Source: Brevibacillus_H ginsengisoli (lineage in GTDB: Bacteria; Bacillota; Bacilli; Brevibacillales; Brevibacillaceae). From it: 64,000 bases of DNA. A program made the translations under genes and the position numbers. Shown piece after piece: positions 24,989 through 33,787 of this stretch. The notes under the pieces were generated by a model. It was given only the letters and a program-made list of their open reading frames with translations, did no database searches and was not told where the DNA came from. Location of the stretch: the NCBI RefSeq assembly GCF_050113715.1, contig NZ_JBNJQR010000002.1, positions 558,001 through 622,000 of the forward strand. The letters are read 5' to 3'. Position 1 is the first letter of the stretch. Each line of letters opens with the position of its first letter.

Positions 24989-26266
24989 ATGAAGAAAAGT
25001 CTCCTGATCGCAATAAGCCTGTTGGTCATGATGAGTGTATTGACGGGTTTCCAATCTATATCACCCAACACGTTACAACAGTCATTGAAATCTAACCTTG
25101 TTCCTGTTTCAAAAATGGTACTTCCTTCGAAAACCATCATCGGATTTGGAGAAGCTACACATGGTAACAAGCAATTCGCAATGCTAAAGTCAGATATTTT
25201 TAAGTATTTGGTGGAGAAACAAGGATATCGCGTATTTGCCATCGAAGGCGATTTCGGCGGCGGTCAAAAGGTCAATGAATACATTTTAGGAGGCAGTGGA
25301 ACTGCGCAGGATGCCGCTAAAGCAATCGGATTTGCGATTTATAATACGCAAGAAATGGCTGCCCTACTCTCTTGGATGCGCTCCTTTAATGAGCAGCGGG
25401 ATGCGAAAGATAAAATCCATTTTTATGGTTTTGACATGCAACGCTATGACAATAACAAAAGCGGGCTATTCTCCTATTTAAAGAAGGTTGATCCGACACT
25501 GGCCTCCACGTATGGGATTGCGCTTACAAATCTGAATGATAAAACGGTCTATGATCAGAAGCAGGCTACCGTAGCAGATGGGCTCACCCATATTAAAAAA
25601 TTGATGGAGCGGATGAAAGATAACAAATCCGTATATACCGCAAAAAGCTCTGAGAAAGAATATGAGTTGGCTCTAGCCTATGCCGAGGCTATCATGCAAA
25701 ACGCTACACTGCGCGGTACCAATGCGAACTATAACAATACCCGTGATTACTTTATGGCTGAAAAAGTGAAGTGGATTTTATCCTATGAAAAGAAATATTC
25801 CGGTCGCAAAAACATATTCATAACAGGACATAATGGACACATTGAAAAAACTTCTACATCCATGGGAATGACAACCTGCATGGGAGCGTATCTTGCAAAA
25901 ACCTTCGGTGACCAATATTTCGCGATAGGAAGTGAATTCTATGAAAGTACCTTCATTGCGAATGACGCCACTACCAACGAGCGAAAAGAGTTTTATGTAA
26001 AAAATAGCGGGAACGATCGGTTAGCGGTTCTGTTTGCACAAACAAACATGAAGGATGGATTTCTAGACTTTGCAAAGGCAAGACATGATCAAAATTTCAC
26101 CGCATATCTGAATAGCGTTCAGCCCATCAGCGCAATAGGCGCAGTCTTTAGTGGATGGTATGGAAAAATTGAAAAGATGTATACTTTACAGATGATTCCA
26201 GCGAAAGCTTTTGATGCTATTATTTTAGTGCGTACGGCTACTCCTTCGATCATGATAACGGATTAA
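24989..26266 (+). CDS. Secreted erythromycin-esterase family protein
   Basis: 425-residue member of the EreA/EreB-like hydrolase family (PF05139 type). The catalytic region has GEATHG at 54-59 (Glu55 and His58) and FAIEGDFGGG near 84-92; further conserved pieces are KIHFYGFDMQ and NIFITGHNGHI. An N-terminal signal peptide (LLIAISLLVMMSVLTGF) indicates export without a lipobox, unlike the cytosolic resistance enzymes EreA and EreB, so the substrate is probably not a clinical macrolide. ATG with AAGAGAGAACGAT upstream. A strong terminator follows 45 bases after the stop. Confidence 0.88.
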   Translation: MKKSLLIAISLLVMMSVLTGFQSISPNTLQQSLKSNLVPVSKMVLPSKTIIGFGEATHGNKQFAMLKSDIFKYLVEKQGYRVFAIEGDFGGGQKVNEYILGGSGTAQDAAKAIGFAIYNTQEMAALLSWMRSFNEQRDAKDKIHFYGFDMQRYDNNKSGLFSYLKKVDPTLASTYGIALTNLNDKTVYDQKQATVADGLTHIKKLMERMKDNKSVYTAKSSEKEYELALAYAEAIMQNATLRGTNANYNNTRDYFMAEKVKWILSYEKKYSGRKNIFITGHNGHIEKTSTSMGMTTCMGAYLAKTFGDQYFAIGSEFYESTFIANDATTNERKEFYVKNSGNDRLAVLFAQTNMKDGFLDFAKARHDQNFTAYLNSVQPISAIGAVFSGWYGKIEKMYTLQMIPAKAFDAIILVRTATPSIMITD

Positions 26267-26310
26267 CCGAGTGCGAATTGTCGGGGTGACGGGCTGATGG
26301 ATCACACAAT

Positions 26311-26357
26311 AAGAGAATGTCCTTCCGATGTTGCGGAAAGGCATTCTCTTTCCTTTT
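26311..26357 (+). terminator. Strong bidirectional terminator
   Basis: AAGAGAATG (26311-26319) and CCTTCCG pair with CGGAAAGG and CATTCTCTT (26342-26350). The stem is over 15 pairs and is followed by TCCTTTT. It serves the plus-strand esterase gene and faces the convergent aminotransferase gene. Confidence 0.85.
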
Positions 26358-26379
26358 AAGTTAAGAAAACGTCAACAAG

Positions 26380-27564
26380 TTAAACCGGTTGCAACACCTG
26401 CATAAACCTTCCCATCCGCTCCAGCGCCTTCTCCAAATCAACGAGGGAGGTTGCATATGAGCAGCGAATAAAGCCCTCTCCACCCGATCCGAATACATGT
26501 CCCGGCACGACTGCTACCTTCGCTTCCTCCAGCAGCCGAAGTGCGAACTGCTCAGATGACAGGCCCGTAGAAGCAATTGAAGGGAAGGCATAGAAAGCCC
26601 CTTCTGGCTCGTGACAGGCCAGCCCGATTGCATTCAAGCCGGCTACAAACAGCTTACGGCGTTCATTGTAGCTTGCCATCATTTCATCTTTGGCTGCCAA
26701 GCCATGACGCAATGATTCGAGTGCGGCGATCTGTGCGATGGTAGGGGCGCACATGGCTGTGTACTGGTGGATTTTCAGCATGCCGGCTATCAACTCGCGC
26801 GGGCCGCAAGCGTAGCCTACCCGCCAGCCAGTCATCGCAAACGCTTTGGAAAAGCCACTGATAACAATCGTACGCTCCTTCATGCCCGGCAAGGAGGCGA
26901 TACTGACATGCTTTCTCCCATAAGTTAGCTCGGCATAAACTTCATCCGAAATGACAACCAAATTATGTTTGATAATGATCTCTAAAATCGGCAACCAGTC
27001 CTGCTCTGTCATAACTGTTCCGGTCGGATTACTCGGATAATTAATCATCAAAACCTTTGAACGAGGCGTAATCACCGCTTGCAACGCTTGCGGAGTCAGC
27101 TTGAACTGCTCCTCTGCTGTAGCCGACACCTCCACGACTTTACCACCATGTAGTTGGGTAATCGGTTCATAGGCAATATAGCTTGGCGCCGGAATCAACA
27201 CCTCATCACCCGGATTGATCACTGCTCGCAGCGCCAGGTCGACGGCTTCACTGCTCCCCACCGTCACGATGATTTCCTGCTCGGGGTCGTAGGAAAGATC
27301 AAAGCTACTGGAAAAATAAGTCGAAAGCTCCTCCCGCAGCTCCATCAAGCCGGCATTTGAGGTATATTTCGTTCGCCCCTCACGCAATGCCTGGGTGCAT
27401 GCTTCTCGTACCTTTTCCGGTGTAACGAAATCTGGCTCTCCGACTCCAAGGGCAATTGTATCTTTGCCTGCTGTATTCAGATCAAAAAAAGCTCGAATTC
27501 CTGATGGCACAATATTCCGAACACGCGAGGATAAAAACTGACCTGTGCCCTCTTGACTAAACAT
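26380..27564 (-). CDS. Class I/II PLP-dependent aminotransferase
   Basis: Fold-type I aminotransferase of 394 residues related to PatA/aspartate aminotransferases. The PLP lysine lies in SGFSKAFAMTGWRVGY; upstream conserved pieces include GVGEPDF, YPSNPTGTV and ISDEVYAEL, and the Arg that binds the substrate carboxylate is in FIRCSYATS. The ATG overlaps the ddl stop (AATGTTTAG), so it is translated with ddl; GGGGGATGG is upstream. Context suggests a role in supplying or recycling amino acids for the D-Ala-D-Ala pathway, but D-specific aminotransferases belong to a different fold, so this would be an L-amino-acid enzyme. Exact substrate unknown. Confidence 0.9.
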   Translation of the reverse strand: MFSQEGTGQFLSSRVRNIVPSGIRAFFDLNTAGKDTIALGVGEPDFVTPEKVREACTQALREGRTKYTSNAGLMELREELSTYFSSSFDLSYDPEQEIIVTVGSSEAVDLALRAVINPGDEVLIPAPSYIAYEPITQLHGGKVVEVSATAEEQFKLTPQALQAVITPRSKVLMINYPSNPTGTVMTEQDWLPILEIIIKHNLVVISDEVYAELTYGRKHVSIASLPGMKERTIVISGFSKAFAMTGWRVGYACGPRELIAGMLKIHQYTAMCAPTIAQIAALESLRHGLAAKDEMMASYNERRKLFVAGLNAIGLACHEPEGAFYAFPSIASTGLSSEQFALRLLEEAKVAVVPGHVFGSGGEGFIRCSYATSLVDLEKALERMGRFMQVLQPV

Positions 27565-28498
27565 TTTGCACCATCCCCCATTCCTGTTTCCGCTCATGGA
27601 TTGAGGTAGTAATAATACGGTCCAGTAGCTGTGTAAAGCTCATACCTGCTGCAGCTGCGCTCTTCGGAAGCAGGCTGTTGGTCGTCATTCCTGGTAAGGT
27701 GTTTACTTCCAGCACGTAAGGTACATCCTGACACAATATCATATCGACCCTTGCATAGACCTTGCACTGCAACAGCCGGTAGCTGGCAAGCGCCGCCTTG
27801 CGCACACGCTGCAGGGTAACGGGTGGAAGCTGGATCACCTTCTCCTCGGCGCCACCGGTCTCATATTTCGCTTTGTAGTCGAACCACTCCGAATGCACAG
27901 AGCGAATCCCGATAATCGGTAATACCTCTCCATCCACAATCGAGCAGGTAAGCTCCGTCCCTTTTAGATAGGTTTCAATCAAGATCGCCTGATCCAAATT
28001 GAAAGCCTCCTGAACAGCCGGTAGCAGCTCCGTCTCATTATGCACTAGCTGGATGCCGATGCTGGATCCCCCCATATTCGGCTTCACAATAACTGGATAA
28101 CCCAGCTGCTCCACCGCCTGCGGATCATAATCGTCCATTCCCTGCCAGCAGAGGCCTGCAGGTGTTTGCACGCCCCCTGCCTTCACAAGCAACTTGGACA
28201 GCTGCTTATTCATGCAAAGACTGCTCGCCAAGACACCGCTGCCTGTATAGGGAATGCCCAGTGTCTCCAGCGTTCCCTGCACCGTTCCATCCTCTCCATA
28301 TTGACCATGCAGCGCCAATAGAGCGACATCGATGCCTGCCTGCTGGACCTGTGGGATTAAATCCGTTCGTTGCTCGATCACAATTGGAACCACCTCATAG
28401 CGACTGCGATCCAAATGATTGATCATCTCTTGACCTGTCTTGAGCGAAACCTCACGCTCAGAGGAAATACCACCCATTACTACGCCAATCTTCATCAT
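27557..28498 (-). CDS. ddl: D-alanine--D-alanine ligase
   Basis: ATP-grasp ligase joining two D-alanines for peptidoglycan precursor synthesis, 313 residues. Features are GGISSEREVSLKTG near the N-terminus, HGQYGEDGTVQG, the ATP-binding VIVKPNMGGSSIGI, the omega-loop EWFDYKAKYETGG, and VLEVNTLPGMTTNSL near the C-terminus. The DYKAKY loop is that of D-Ala-D-Ala enzymes, not of VanA-type D-lactate ligases. Two ATGs in tandem follow GAGGTGTC. It lies 43 bases downstream of the ddlR regulator and overlaps the aminotransferase, forming a three-gene unit. Confidence 0.95.
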   Translation of the reverse strand: MMKIGVVMGGISSEREVSLKTGQEMINHLDRSRYEVVPIVIEQRTDLIPQVQQAGIDVALLALHGQYGEDGTVQGTLETLGIPYTGSGVLASSLCMNKQLSKLLVKAGGVQTPAGLCWQGMDDYDPQAVEQLGYPVIVKPNMGGSSIGIQLVHNETELLPAVQEAFNLDQAILIETYLKGTELTCSIVDGEVLPIIGIRSVHSEWFDYKAKYETGGAEEKVIQLPPVTLQRVRKAALASYRLLQCKVYARVDMILCQDVPYVLEVNTLPGMTTNSLLPKSAAAAGMSFTQLLDRIITTSIHERKQEWGMVQNV

Positions 28499-28541
28499 GA
28501 CACCTCATTTTTCTTACAAATTGTTGTGTGTTTACGGATTG

Positions 28542-30032
28542 TTATCCCTCAAGAAAGCTACGCGCCTGTTTGCCGATTATCTGAATCCCTCGCTCGATAT
28601 TTTCATCTGTTACTCGTGAAAAACCGAGCCGCAATGTATTCGTCCCTTCGCCTTCTTGAGTAAAGAACTTGTCTCCCGGTGTAAAAATTACACCCTGCTC
28701 TACGCAAGCTTCTAGCAGTTGGCTTGTATTTACGCCTGACGGGAAAGTAAGAAACAAATGCAAGCCCCCGTCGCCAGACAGGTTCGCCTCAGGCAGATAT
28801 TCTTCACACATTGCCTTCGTCAGCTCATATTTGCGCTTATATTCCACACGCGCTTTTTTTACATATTTATCGAAATTTCCATTGAGCAAATATTGATATA
28901 ATATCGATTGATCGATTGTTGATGTATGAATGGTGCGAGCACGCTTAATGCTTTCCAGATTGTCGATCAGCGCCCGGTCTCCAAGCACCCAGCCCACTCG
29001 CAAGCCTGGGAACAGCACCTTGGAGAAGCTGCCAATATAGATTACACCGTTCCCTTGCCCTGCTGTCGCGATTAATGGCGCAATATGCGCTCCCGAGTAA
29101 CGCAGCTCCTCATTGAATCCATCCTCGATCACCGGAATCTGATAGCGCGTCATTAATTTCATAACGGCGCTGCGCTTCGCCGGCGACATGACAATGCCTG
29201 TAGGATTATGATAGGAAGGTGTCAAATAGGCCAGGTCGAAGCTGTTTGTCTGCTTCTGTAATACCGCTTCAAGCTGATCCACATCAATACCGTCACGCTC
29301 CATCGGAATGCCGGTAATCTCAAATCCATGCAGCTTCAAATTTTTGATCGCTGTATGATGGGTCGGATTTTCACAAATTGCCGCTCCGCGTTGCGCAGAA
29401 GGGCGTAGTGCAGACAGCACAATGTCAAAGCCTTCTGTAAACCCGCTTGTAATCAATATATCCTTGCCGCTTATATCGACGCCCTTATTCTCCATGTAAC
29501 GCATCAGGTAATTGATCAACGGCTTGTAGCCTTTAGCGTAGCCGTAGTTGAGAAGTACCTGTCCTTCGATTGCCATCCGGTCCATAAAGGCTCGCCTTAC
29601 ATCCCCCAGATCAAACAGCTGTTCATCAGGAGCGATGCTCGTGAATGAGATGGTTCCTTTTTTGGCGCGAATGCCCTGCTTCATCATATCCAACTCTACA
29701 GCCGAGACAGCATACTCGTTCATTCTTGACTTCCAGTCGATCTGCCAGACGGCGGATCCGTCAACTTCTCCGTTATTTGCAGCCAAACGGCCCACCATAG
29801 CGGCCACATAGCTGCCTTTCCCAGGAATCGCATACGTATATCCGTCATCCTCCAGGCCTTCATAGGCTGCAATGATTGTATTGCGGCTCACCTTTAAGAG
29901 ACCGCTCATTTCTCGTGTGGAGGGCAGCTTCTGATCCGCCTGAAGCGCCCCTTTTATGATTAAACGTTTGACGTATTCTTTCACTTGTATCGCGACCGGC
30001 CGATCACCGACGTGCTTGAAATCCTGAAACAC
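28542..30032 (-). CDS. ddlR: MocR/GabR-type regulator DdlR
   Basis: 496-residue fusion of an N-terminal GntR winged helix (LIIKGALQADQKLPSTREMS, then VSRNTIIAAYEGLEDDGY) to a fold-type I aminotransferase-like domain (about 115-490). The PLP lysine is retained in GSFSKVLFPGLRVGW, with YHNPTG and EDGFNEEL also present. MocR proteins use PLP adducts as effectors. The family member DdlR, described in Brevibacillus brevis, activates the neighbouring ddl gene, and the same order is seen here. Start is GTG; GGGGGC lies about 8 bases upstream. Its promoter must lie in the roughly 45 bases before the LCP terminator. Confidence 0.92.
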   Translation of the reverse strand: MFQDFKHVGDRPVAIQVKEYVKRLIIKGALQADQKLPSTREMSGLLKVSRNTIIAAYEGLEDDGYTYAIPGKGSYVAAMVGRLAANNGEVDGSAVWQIDWKSRMNEYAVSAVELDMMKQGIRAKKGTISFTSIAPDEQLFDLGDVRRAFMDRMAIEGQVLLNYGYAKGYKPLINYLMRYMENKGVDISGKDILITSGFTEGFDIVLSALRPSAQRGAAICENPTHHTAIKNLKLHGFEITGIPMERDGIDVDQLEAVLQKQTNSFDLAYLTPSYHNPTGIVMSPAKRSAVMKLMTRYQIPVIEDGFNEELRYSGAHIAPLIATAGQGNGVIYIGSFSKVLFPGLRVGWVLGDRALIDNLESIKRARTIHTSTIDQSILYQYLLNGNFDKYVKKARVEYKRKYELTKAMCEEYLPEANLSGDGGLHLFLTFPSGVNTSQLLEACVEQGVIFTPGDKFFTQEGEGTNTLRLGFSRVTDENIERGIQIIGKQARSFLEG

Positions 30033-30074
30033 CCTTCATCGCCCCCATCTATAATGATGGCATGGAAGACGAGA

Positions 30075-30119
30075 GAAAAAAAGAACCACCGCACTGGATT
30101 TTTCATCCTTCGGTGGTTC
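30075..30119 (-). terminator. Terminator of the LCP gene
   Basis: GAACCACCG (30083-30091) pairs perfectly with CGGTGGTTC (30111-30119); on the minus strand it is followed by TTTTTTTCTC. It lies 11 bases after the LCP stop. Confidence 0.88.
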
Positions 30120-30129
30120 CGTTCGTGTT

Positions 30130-31140
30130 CTAATTCGTCTTGAATGATTGTACGATGGATTTTAGCGCTTCCGTATCGGGAATCCAATAATAGAGTTGCG
30201 CTTTCACCAAGGGGTCCATAGCAAAACTTCCCTTTCCAGGAAGCTGATCATAGCGTATGCCTTCACCGGTTAACCCTTTGAACAGGAGGGACAAGCTTAA
30301 GAGGTCAGTGTCTGTGAAATTAGTATCAATCATATCTTGCTTCACTTTTTGGTACAGCTCAGGAATTTGGGGAATATTATTCGGCTCAAGTACCTTCGTT
30401 AGGATTGATTTGAGAATAAGCGACTGACTCACTTGTCGATCCATATCGCCTCTCGGCAGAGAATGCCTTTCGCGTGCAACCTCAAGTGCCTGAGTACCGT
30501 TTAAATGATTAACTCCTGAAGGAAAGGCTTTGATTTGATAAGGGAGATTGACATCAACCCCACCGATTTGATCGACAAAATGTTCAAAACTACGAAAGCT
30601 GACCTTGACGTAATAATTTACTGGTAGATCTAACAACTCCGTAACGGATTGGATCGCCGCCGTTGTTCCAGCGTGGTTGCCTCCGTGAAGGTTTCCGAGT
30701 ACGTGTGCATGATTAATTTTGGTATACCCCACCCCATCAATCTTGACTTTGGTATCACGAGGAATGGAAAGCAAGGAAACCTTTTTAGTCACTGGATCAA
30801 CATGGGCAAACATGATCACATCCGTACGGGCAATGCTTGCTTCTGCTTCATCGATCCCAAGGATCAATACGTTAAAAGAAGGATCAGGCTTCGATTGAGC
30901 TGGTTTCTGCGAAGTTTCTTGTGGTGTAGAGGATGTAGCTTGTGGAGAAGATGCGGCTTCTTGTAGCGGCTTCGTTTGTTCATTTTGAAAAGAATGTGGC
31001 TCTCCAAGTACAGGATGCGGATTTCTTGAGAAGTAACGCGTGGGTTCGAGGTACCAGTAAAGACTGACAGATCCAATCAACACGAATAGGAGTAAAAGCA
31101 AGACTCCACCTATCGTGTATTTCAACCAGCGACGCTTCAT
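30130..31140 (-). CDS. LytR-CpsA-Psr (LCP) family wall-polymer ligase
   Basis: 336-residue LCP protein: a short cytoplasmic start, one membrane anchor (about 8-30), a Gln/Ser/Pro/Thr-rich linker to residue 85, then the catalytic domain. Conserved pieces are NVLILGID, the Arg and Asp of ARTDVIMFAHVD, LLSIPRDTKV, the Asp in GGVDVNLP and ARERHSLPRGDMDRQ. LCP enzymes transfer teichoic-acid or capsule polymers from undecaprenyl pyrophosphate to peptidoglycan on the outer face. The ATG has AAGAGGTGATTGTG upstream; a GTG three codons earlier is possible. Monocistronic. Confidence 0.94.
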   Translation of the reverse strand: MKRRWLKYTIGGVLLLLLFVLIGSVSLYWYLEPTRYFSRNPHPVLGEPHSFQNEQTKPLQEAASSPQATSSTPQETSQKPAQSKPDPSFNVLILGIDEAEASIARTDVIMFAHVDPVTKKVSLLSIPRDTKVKIDGVGYTKINHAHVLGNLHGGNHAGTTAAIQSVTELLDLPVNYYVKVSFRSFEHFVDQIGGVDVNLPYQIKAFPSGVNHLNGTQALEVARERHSLPRGDMDRQVSQSLILKSILTKVLEPNNIPQIPELYQKVKQDMIDTNFTDTDLLSLSLLFKGLTGEGIRYDQLPGKGSFAMDPLVKAQLYYWIPDTEALKSIVQSFKTN

Positions 31141-31351
31141 CACAATCACCTCTTGAGAGGTTTAGCCTGTATGGATGACAGATGGATACTCATGGCTTGG
31201 TCATTGAATAAGCATGAGTTCTCGTCCAATTGGACCCATTTTTTCAGAACTTTTGGCTTAATCTTATGTCCTATTTTAAAAATTTATGACTTTTTCGTAA
31301 GTGACGACAAGATAATGACTTCGTTCCAATCTAGCGCAATAAATGCGCGCC

Positions 31352-31379
31352 AAAAGAAAAAACCCGGATAGCCGGGTTT
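31352..31379 (-). terminator. Terminator of the ypdA gene
   Basis: AAACCCGG (31360-31367) pairs with CCGGGTTT (31372-31379); on the minus strand TTTTTTC follows. It sits 30 bases after the ypdA stop. Confidence 0.9.
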
Positions 31380-31408
31380 CAAATAAGCAATGTTAAAATG
31401 TTCTTTTC

Positions 31409-32419
31409 CTACTTCTTCATATGCTTTGCAATTAACGCACCGTGATGTCTTCCATTTTCAATAAAAATAGAGTTGGCACGATTCCCAGCCGCAATTACTC
31501 CCGCGATGAAAAGATTGTGTACGTTCGTCTCCATCGTCTCAGGGTCATAGAGTGGCGCTCCCGTCGTATCGTCGGTTTCTACACCGAGTCCATTCAACAT
31601 CGTTCGATCTGGTCGATAGCCGATTAAAGTAAAAACGTAATCATTCTCCAAGGTCAATATACCCCCTGGCGTATTTACTTGTATAGAGGCTTGGTTGATT
31701 TCGGTTACTTGCGATGATGTATAGAATGTGATTCGACCTTTGTTCACCATACTTTCGAAGAGTGGCCTTGTCCACGCTTTAACATGTGAAGAGAGCTCAG
31801 GTCCACGGTAGATTACCGTCACTTCGGCTCCCGCTCGCTCTAAATCAAGCGCCGAATCGACCGCAGAGTTATTCCCGCCAACGATGGCTACCTTCTGACC
31901 ACTGAAAGGATGAGCTTCCTTATAATATGAAAAGACTTTCGGCAAATCCTCCCCTGGAATCTGCAATCGATTGGGATGATCGAAGTACCCTGTTGCCATC
32001 ACCAGATGCTTACACTCCAATGTGTGTCTCTTCCCATGGCGATCTGTTGTCATCACCTGAAAAAACTCGTGATCAGTCTGACCGACAAGTTCGTTTCCAT
32101 GAGACTGAACTCCTACGATTTGGTTAACTTCAACCACCTGTTCATATTGACGAATTCGAAGCTCATTTCGAGTCGCGACTGTCCGGTAATAGGTAAGGGC
32201 TTCGAGTCTGGTCGGTTTTTCATTCGGCGTGTTAAAAGGTATCTCACCAATCTCTAACAATTCCGGTGTGGAGTGAAATATCATATACGTTGGGTACTGA
32301 TAGATAGAATTGACGATCGGTCCCTTTTCAAGCAGCAACGGATCAAACCCAGCCTTGCGTAACTCAATCCCGGCAGACAACCCACATGGTCCTGCGCCAA
32401 TAATGATTACATCTTCCAC
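31409..32419 (-). CDS. ypdA: YpdA-family bacillithiol disulfide reductase
   Basis: FAD/NADPH-dependent oxidoreductase of 336 residues (B. subtilis YpdA about 325). The FAD motif IIIGAGPCG is near residue 5, the second dinucleotide motif is VAIVGGNNSAVDSAL, and the C-terminal LFIAGVIAAGNRANSIFIENG is typical of the YpdA/Bdr group. It reduces bacillithiol disulfide to keep the cytosolic thiol pool reduced in Firmicutes. The GTG start (VEDVIIIG) is chosen because AAAGGAG stands 10 bases upstream and gives the family N-terminus; a TTG ten codons earlier has no such site. Divergent from the zinc-ribbon gene. Confidence 0.9.
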   Translation of the reverse strand: MEDVIIIGAGPCGLSAGIELRKAGFDPLLLEKGPIVNSIYQYPTYMIFHSTPELLEIGEIPFNTPNEKPTRLEALTYYRTVATRNELRIRQYEQVVEVNQIVGVQSHGNELVGQTDHEFFQVMTTDRHGKRHTLECKHLVMATGYFDHPNRLQIPGEDLPKVFSYYKEAHPFSGQKVAIVGGNNSAVDSALDLERAGAEVTVIYRGPELSSHVKAWTRPLFESMVNKGRITFYTSSQVTEINQASIQVNTPGGILTLENDYVFTLIGYRPDRTMLNGLGVETDDTTGAPLYDPETMETNVHNLFIAGVIAAGNRANSIFIENGRHHGALIAKHMKK

Positions 32420-32809
32420 TTTTCTTCTTCTCCTTTGGTCACTATCCAATATTTCTCTACTTACTTATACGGTATTATTGTATCAGGTTCGCGACAAATA
32501 TGAATCTTTTCGCATAACCGATTTCACTTGATTTTCAGCAAAATCTAACTCATTACGCATGTTGGGACCCTATTTTTTTCGTTTTCCATTCAGGAAAAAC
32601 CAGAGGAATGGCGAATATGTACAATAGGGAATAGTTCTCAATAAAACAAATGATTACCGGCTCCGAATTAGAACATGGATGTGCTTAAAATGCCGACCGT
32701 TTTTTTGTTTACATAATATTTATTATGTATTCTTTCGGTTGCTTTGAACACACAAAGACAAACTCTAGTAAAAAGATCATCTATTCTATTCGTAATCAGG
32801 AGGCTCCCT
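32420..32809. other. Divergent intergenic region with long palindrome
   Basis: About 390 bases between ypdA and the zinc-ribbon gene. It holds a T-rich A+T stretch and a perfect 9-base inverted repeat at 32710-32729. No coding sequence longer than 13 codons with a ribosome site was seen. Confidence 0.5.
32710..32729. promoter_or_regulatory. Palindromic operator candidate
   Basis: TACATAATA and TATTATGTA form a perfect 9-base dyad separated by TT, 81 bases before the zinc-ribbon start. The size and A+T content resemble operators of dimeric regulators, but no matching regulator is recognised nearby. Confidence 0.4.
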
Positions 32810-33172
32810 ATGAAATGTCCTTGGTGTGATCAACCAATTTCACAAACCGATACATTTTGTCCTTCATGCGATAACGCTCTGATCGATTTTGAAAAGGAGC
32901 TACCAGAATCCTCTGATCAACCTTCAGGGCTTCAGGACGTCATCGTCAAGAAACTAGACTGTCCCTATTGCCAGCAAGAAATGCTATTCCTTGGTGAGCA
33001 AGAACTCCAACGCTCCTCCGCTTTCAGCAATCTATTCCTGGGAGAATTAGGGGATCTCATCAAAGGAACGCTTCGATTAAACATGTATGTATGCAAAACC
33101 TGTGGTAAAGCCGAGTTTACTGTTACAGATGATACCCTGCGACGTATACAAGAGTTTGGTCAATTAGATTAG
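32810..33172 (+). CDS. Zinc-ribbon protein of unknown function
   Basis: 120-residue cytosolic protein with two zinc-ribbon sites. The first is CPWC (3-6) with CPSC (18-21); the second is CPYC with CKTC about 40 residues later. Such ribbons are found in nucleic-acid-binding or oligomerising proteins; no catalytic domain is present. ATG with CAGGAGGCTCCCT upstream; an open frame further upstream has no ribosome site. The 3' end overlaps the convergent NUDIX gene by 9 bases. Confidence 0.75.
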   Translation: MKCPWCDQPISQTDTFCPSCDNALIDFEKELPESSDQPSGLQDVIVKKLDCPYCQQEMLFLGEQELQRSSAFSNLFLGELGDLIKGTLRLNMYVCKTCGKAEFTVTDDTLRRIQEFGQLD

Positions 33173-33787
33173 AAGGGACAGCTTCGCTTTGATTCGAGTC
33201 AGGACCTCCCAATAATAGTGCTGCTGATGAGGAACGAAATCTGTAAGAGTGAGCACCGTTTTAACCTCAAGTGCTTCATTCCCAATGATTTCGATTCCCT
33301 CCGCATCTACTTGGTCCCTCTTATCTTCCAGTAATTCGAATAGCCGCTCCAACGAAACGAGATATATCCCCGAAACCTCCTCCTCTTGGAGCTTAAAATC
33401 ACTTAGCTTATGCTCACTCTGATACAGGTAAACATGACTGAATTCCCTGTCGATAAAATCAGCAGTGATAATCTCATTGGCTATCACCCCAAGTGAAATG
33501 AGCTGATCCCATTCCACTTCCACTCCTAATTCCTCTTGGATTTCTCTAATCCCATCGACTGGGGCTTCATTCTCCATCAAGTGACCTGCTGCTGTGATGT
33601 CAAATTTCTCAGGAAACGTATCCTTCCCTTTTTGTCTTTTTTGAATATAGAGATAAATCTCATCTTGAATGATTTGGGCAAACCAGCAATGAAACGTTTG
33701 ATGCCAGCAACCTTTTTCGTGTACTTGAGCACGTTCCATAGCTCCAATCTTGATCCTATCTACATTAAAGATATCGAGTCTCTCCAT
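33164..33787 (-). CDS. NUDIX hydrolase, IPP-isomerase-like
   Basis: 207-residue NUDIX-fold protein. The Nudix box G-x5-E-x7-REUxEExGU is seen in GHLMENEAPVDGIREIQEEL, metal-binding glutamates intact. The segment GCWHQTFHCWF before it resembles isopentenyl-diphosphate isomerase-type and other NUDIX proteins annotated as such. Substrate unknown. Start is the ATG that overlaps the stop of the DJ-1 gene (GTGATGG), with GAAGGAGATCAGTG upstream, so the two are translated together. Convergent with the zinc-ribbon gene by a 9-base overlap. Confidence 0.9.
   Translation of the reverse strand: MERLDIFNVDRIKIGAMERAQVHEKGCWHQTFHCWFAQIIQDEIYLYIQKRQKGKDTFPEKFDITAAGHLMENEAPVDGIREIQEELGVEVEWDQLISLGVIANEIITADFIDREFSHVYLYQSEHKLSDFKLQEEEVSGIYLVSLERLFELLEDKRDQVDAEGIEIIGNEALEVKTVLTLTDFVPHQQHYYWEVLTRIKAKLSLLI

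Noticed and set aside
24883..25095. A 70-codon frame starting before the Ere-like gene
   Set aside because: It overlaps the esterase signal peptide in another frame and has no ribosome site; the esterase start has AAGAGAGAACGAT.
24989..26266. Clinical macrolide-resistance esterase
   Set aside because: The signal peptide argues for an extracellular enzyme; known macrolide esterases are cytosolic. Function is left open.
27557..28498. VanA-like D-Ala-D-Lac ligase
   Set aside because: The omega-loop keeps DYKAKY of ordinary D-Ala-D-Ala ligases, and no vanH or vanX genes are next to it.
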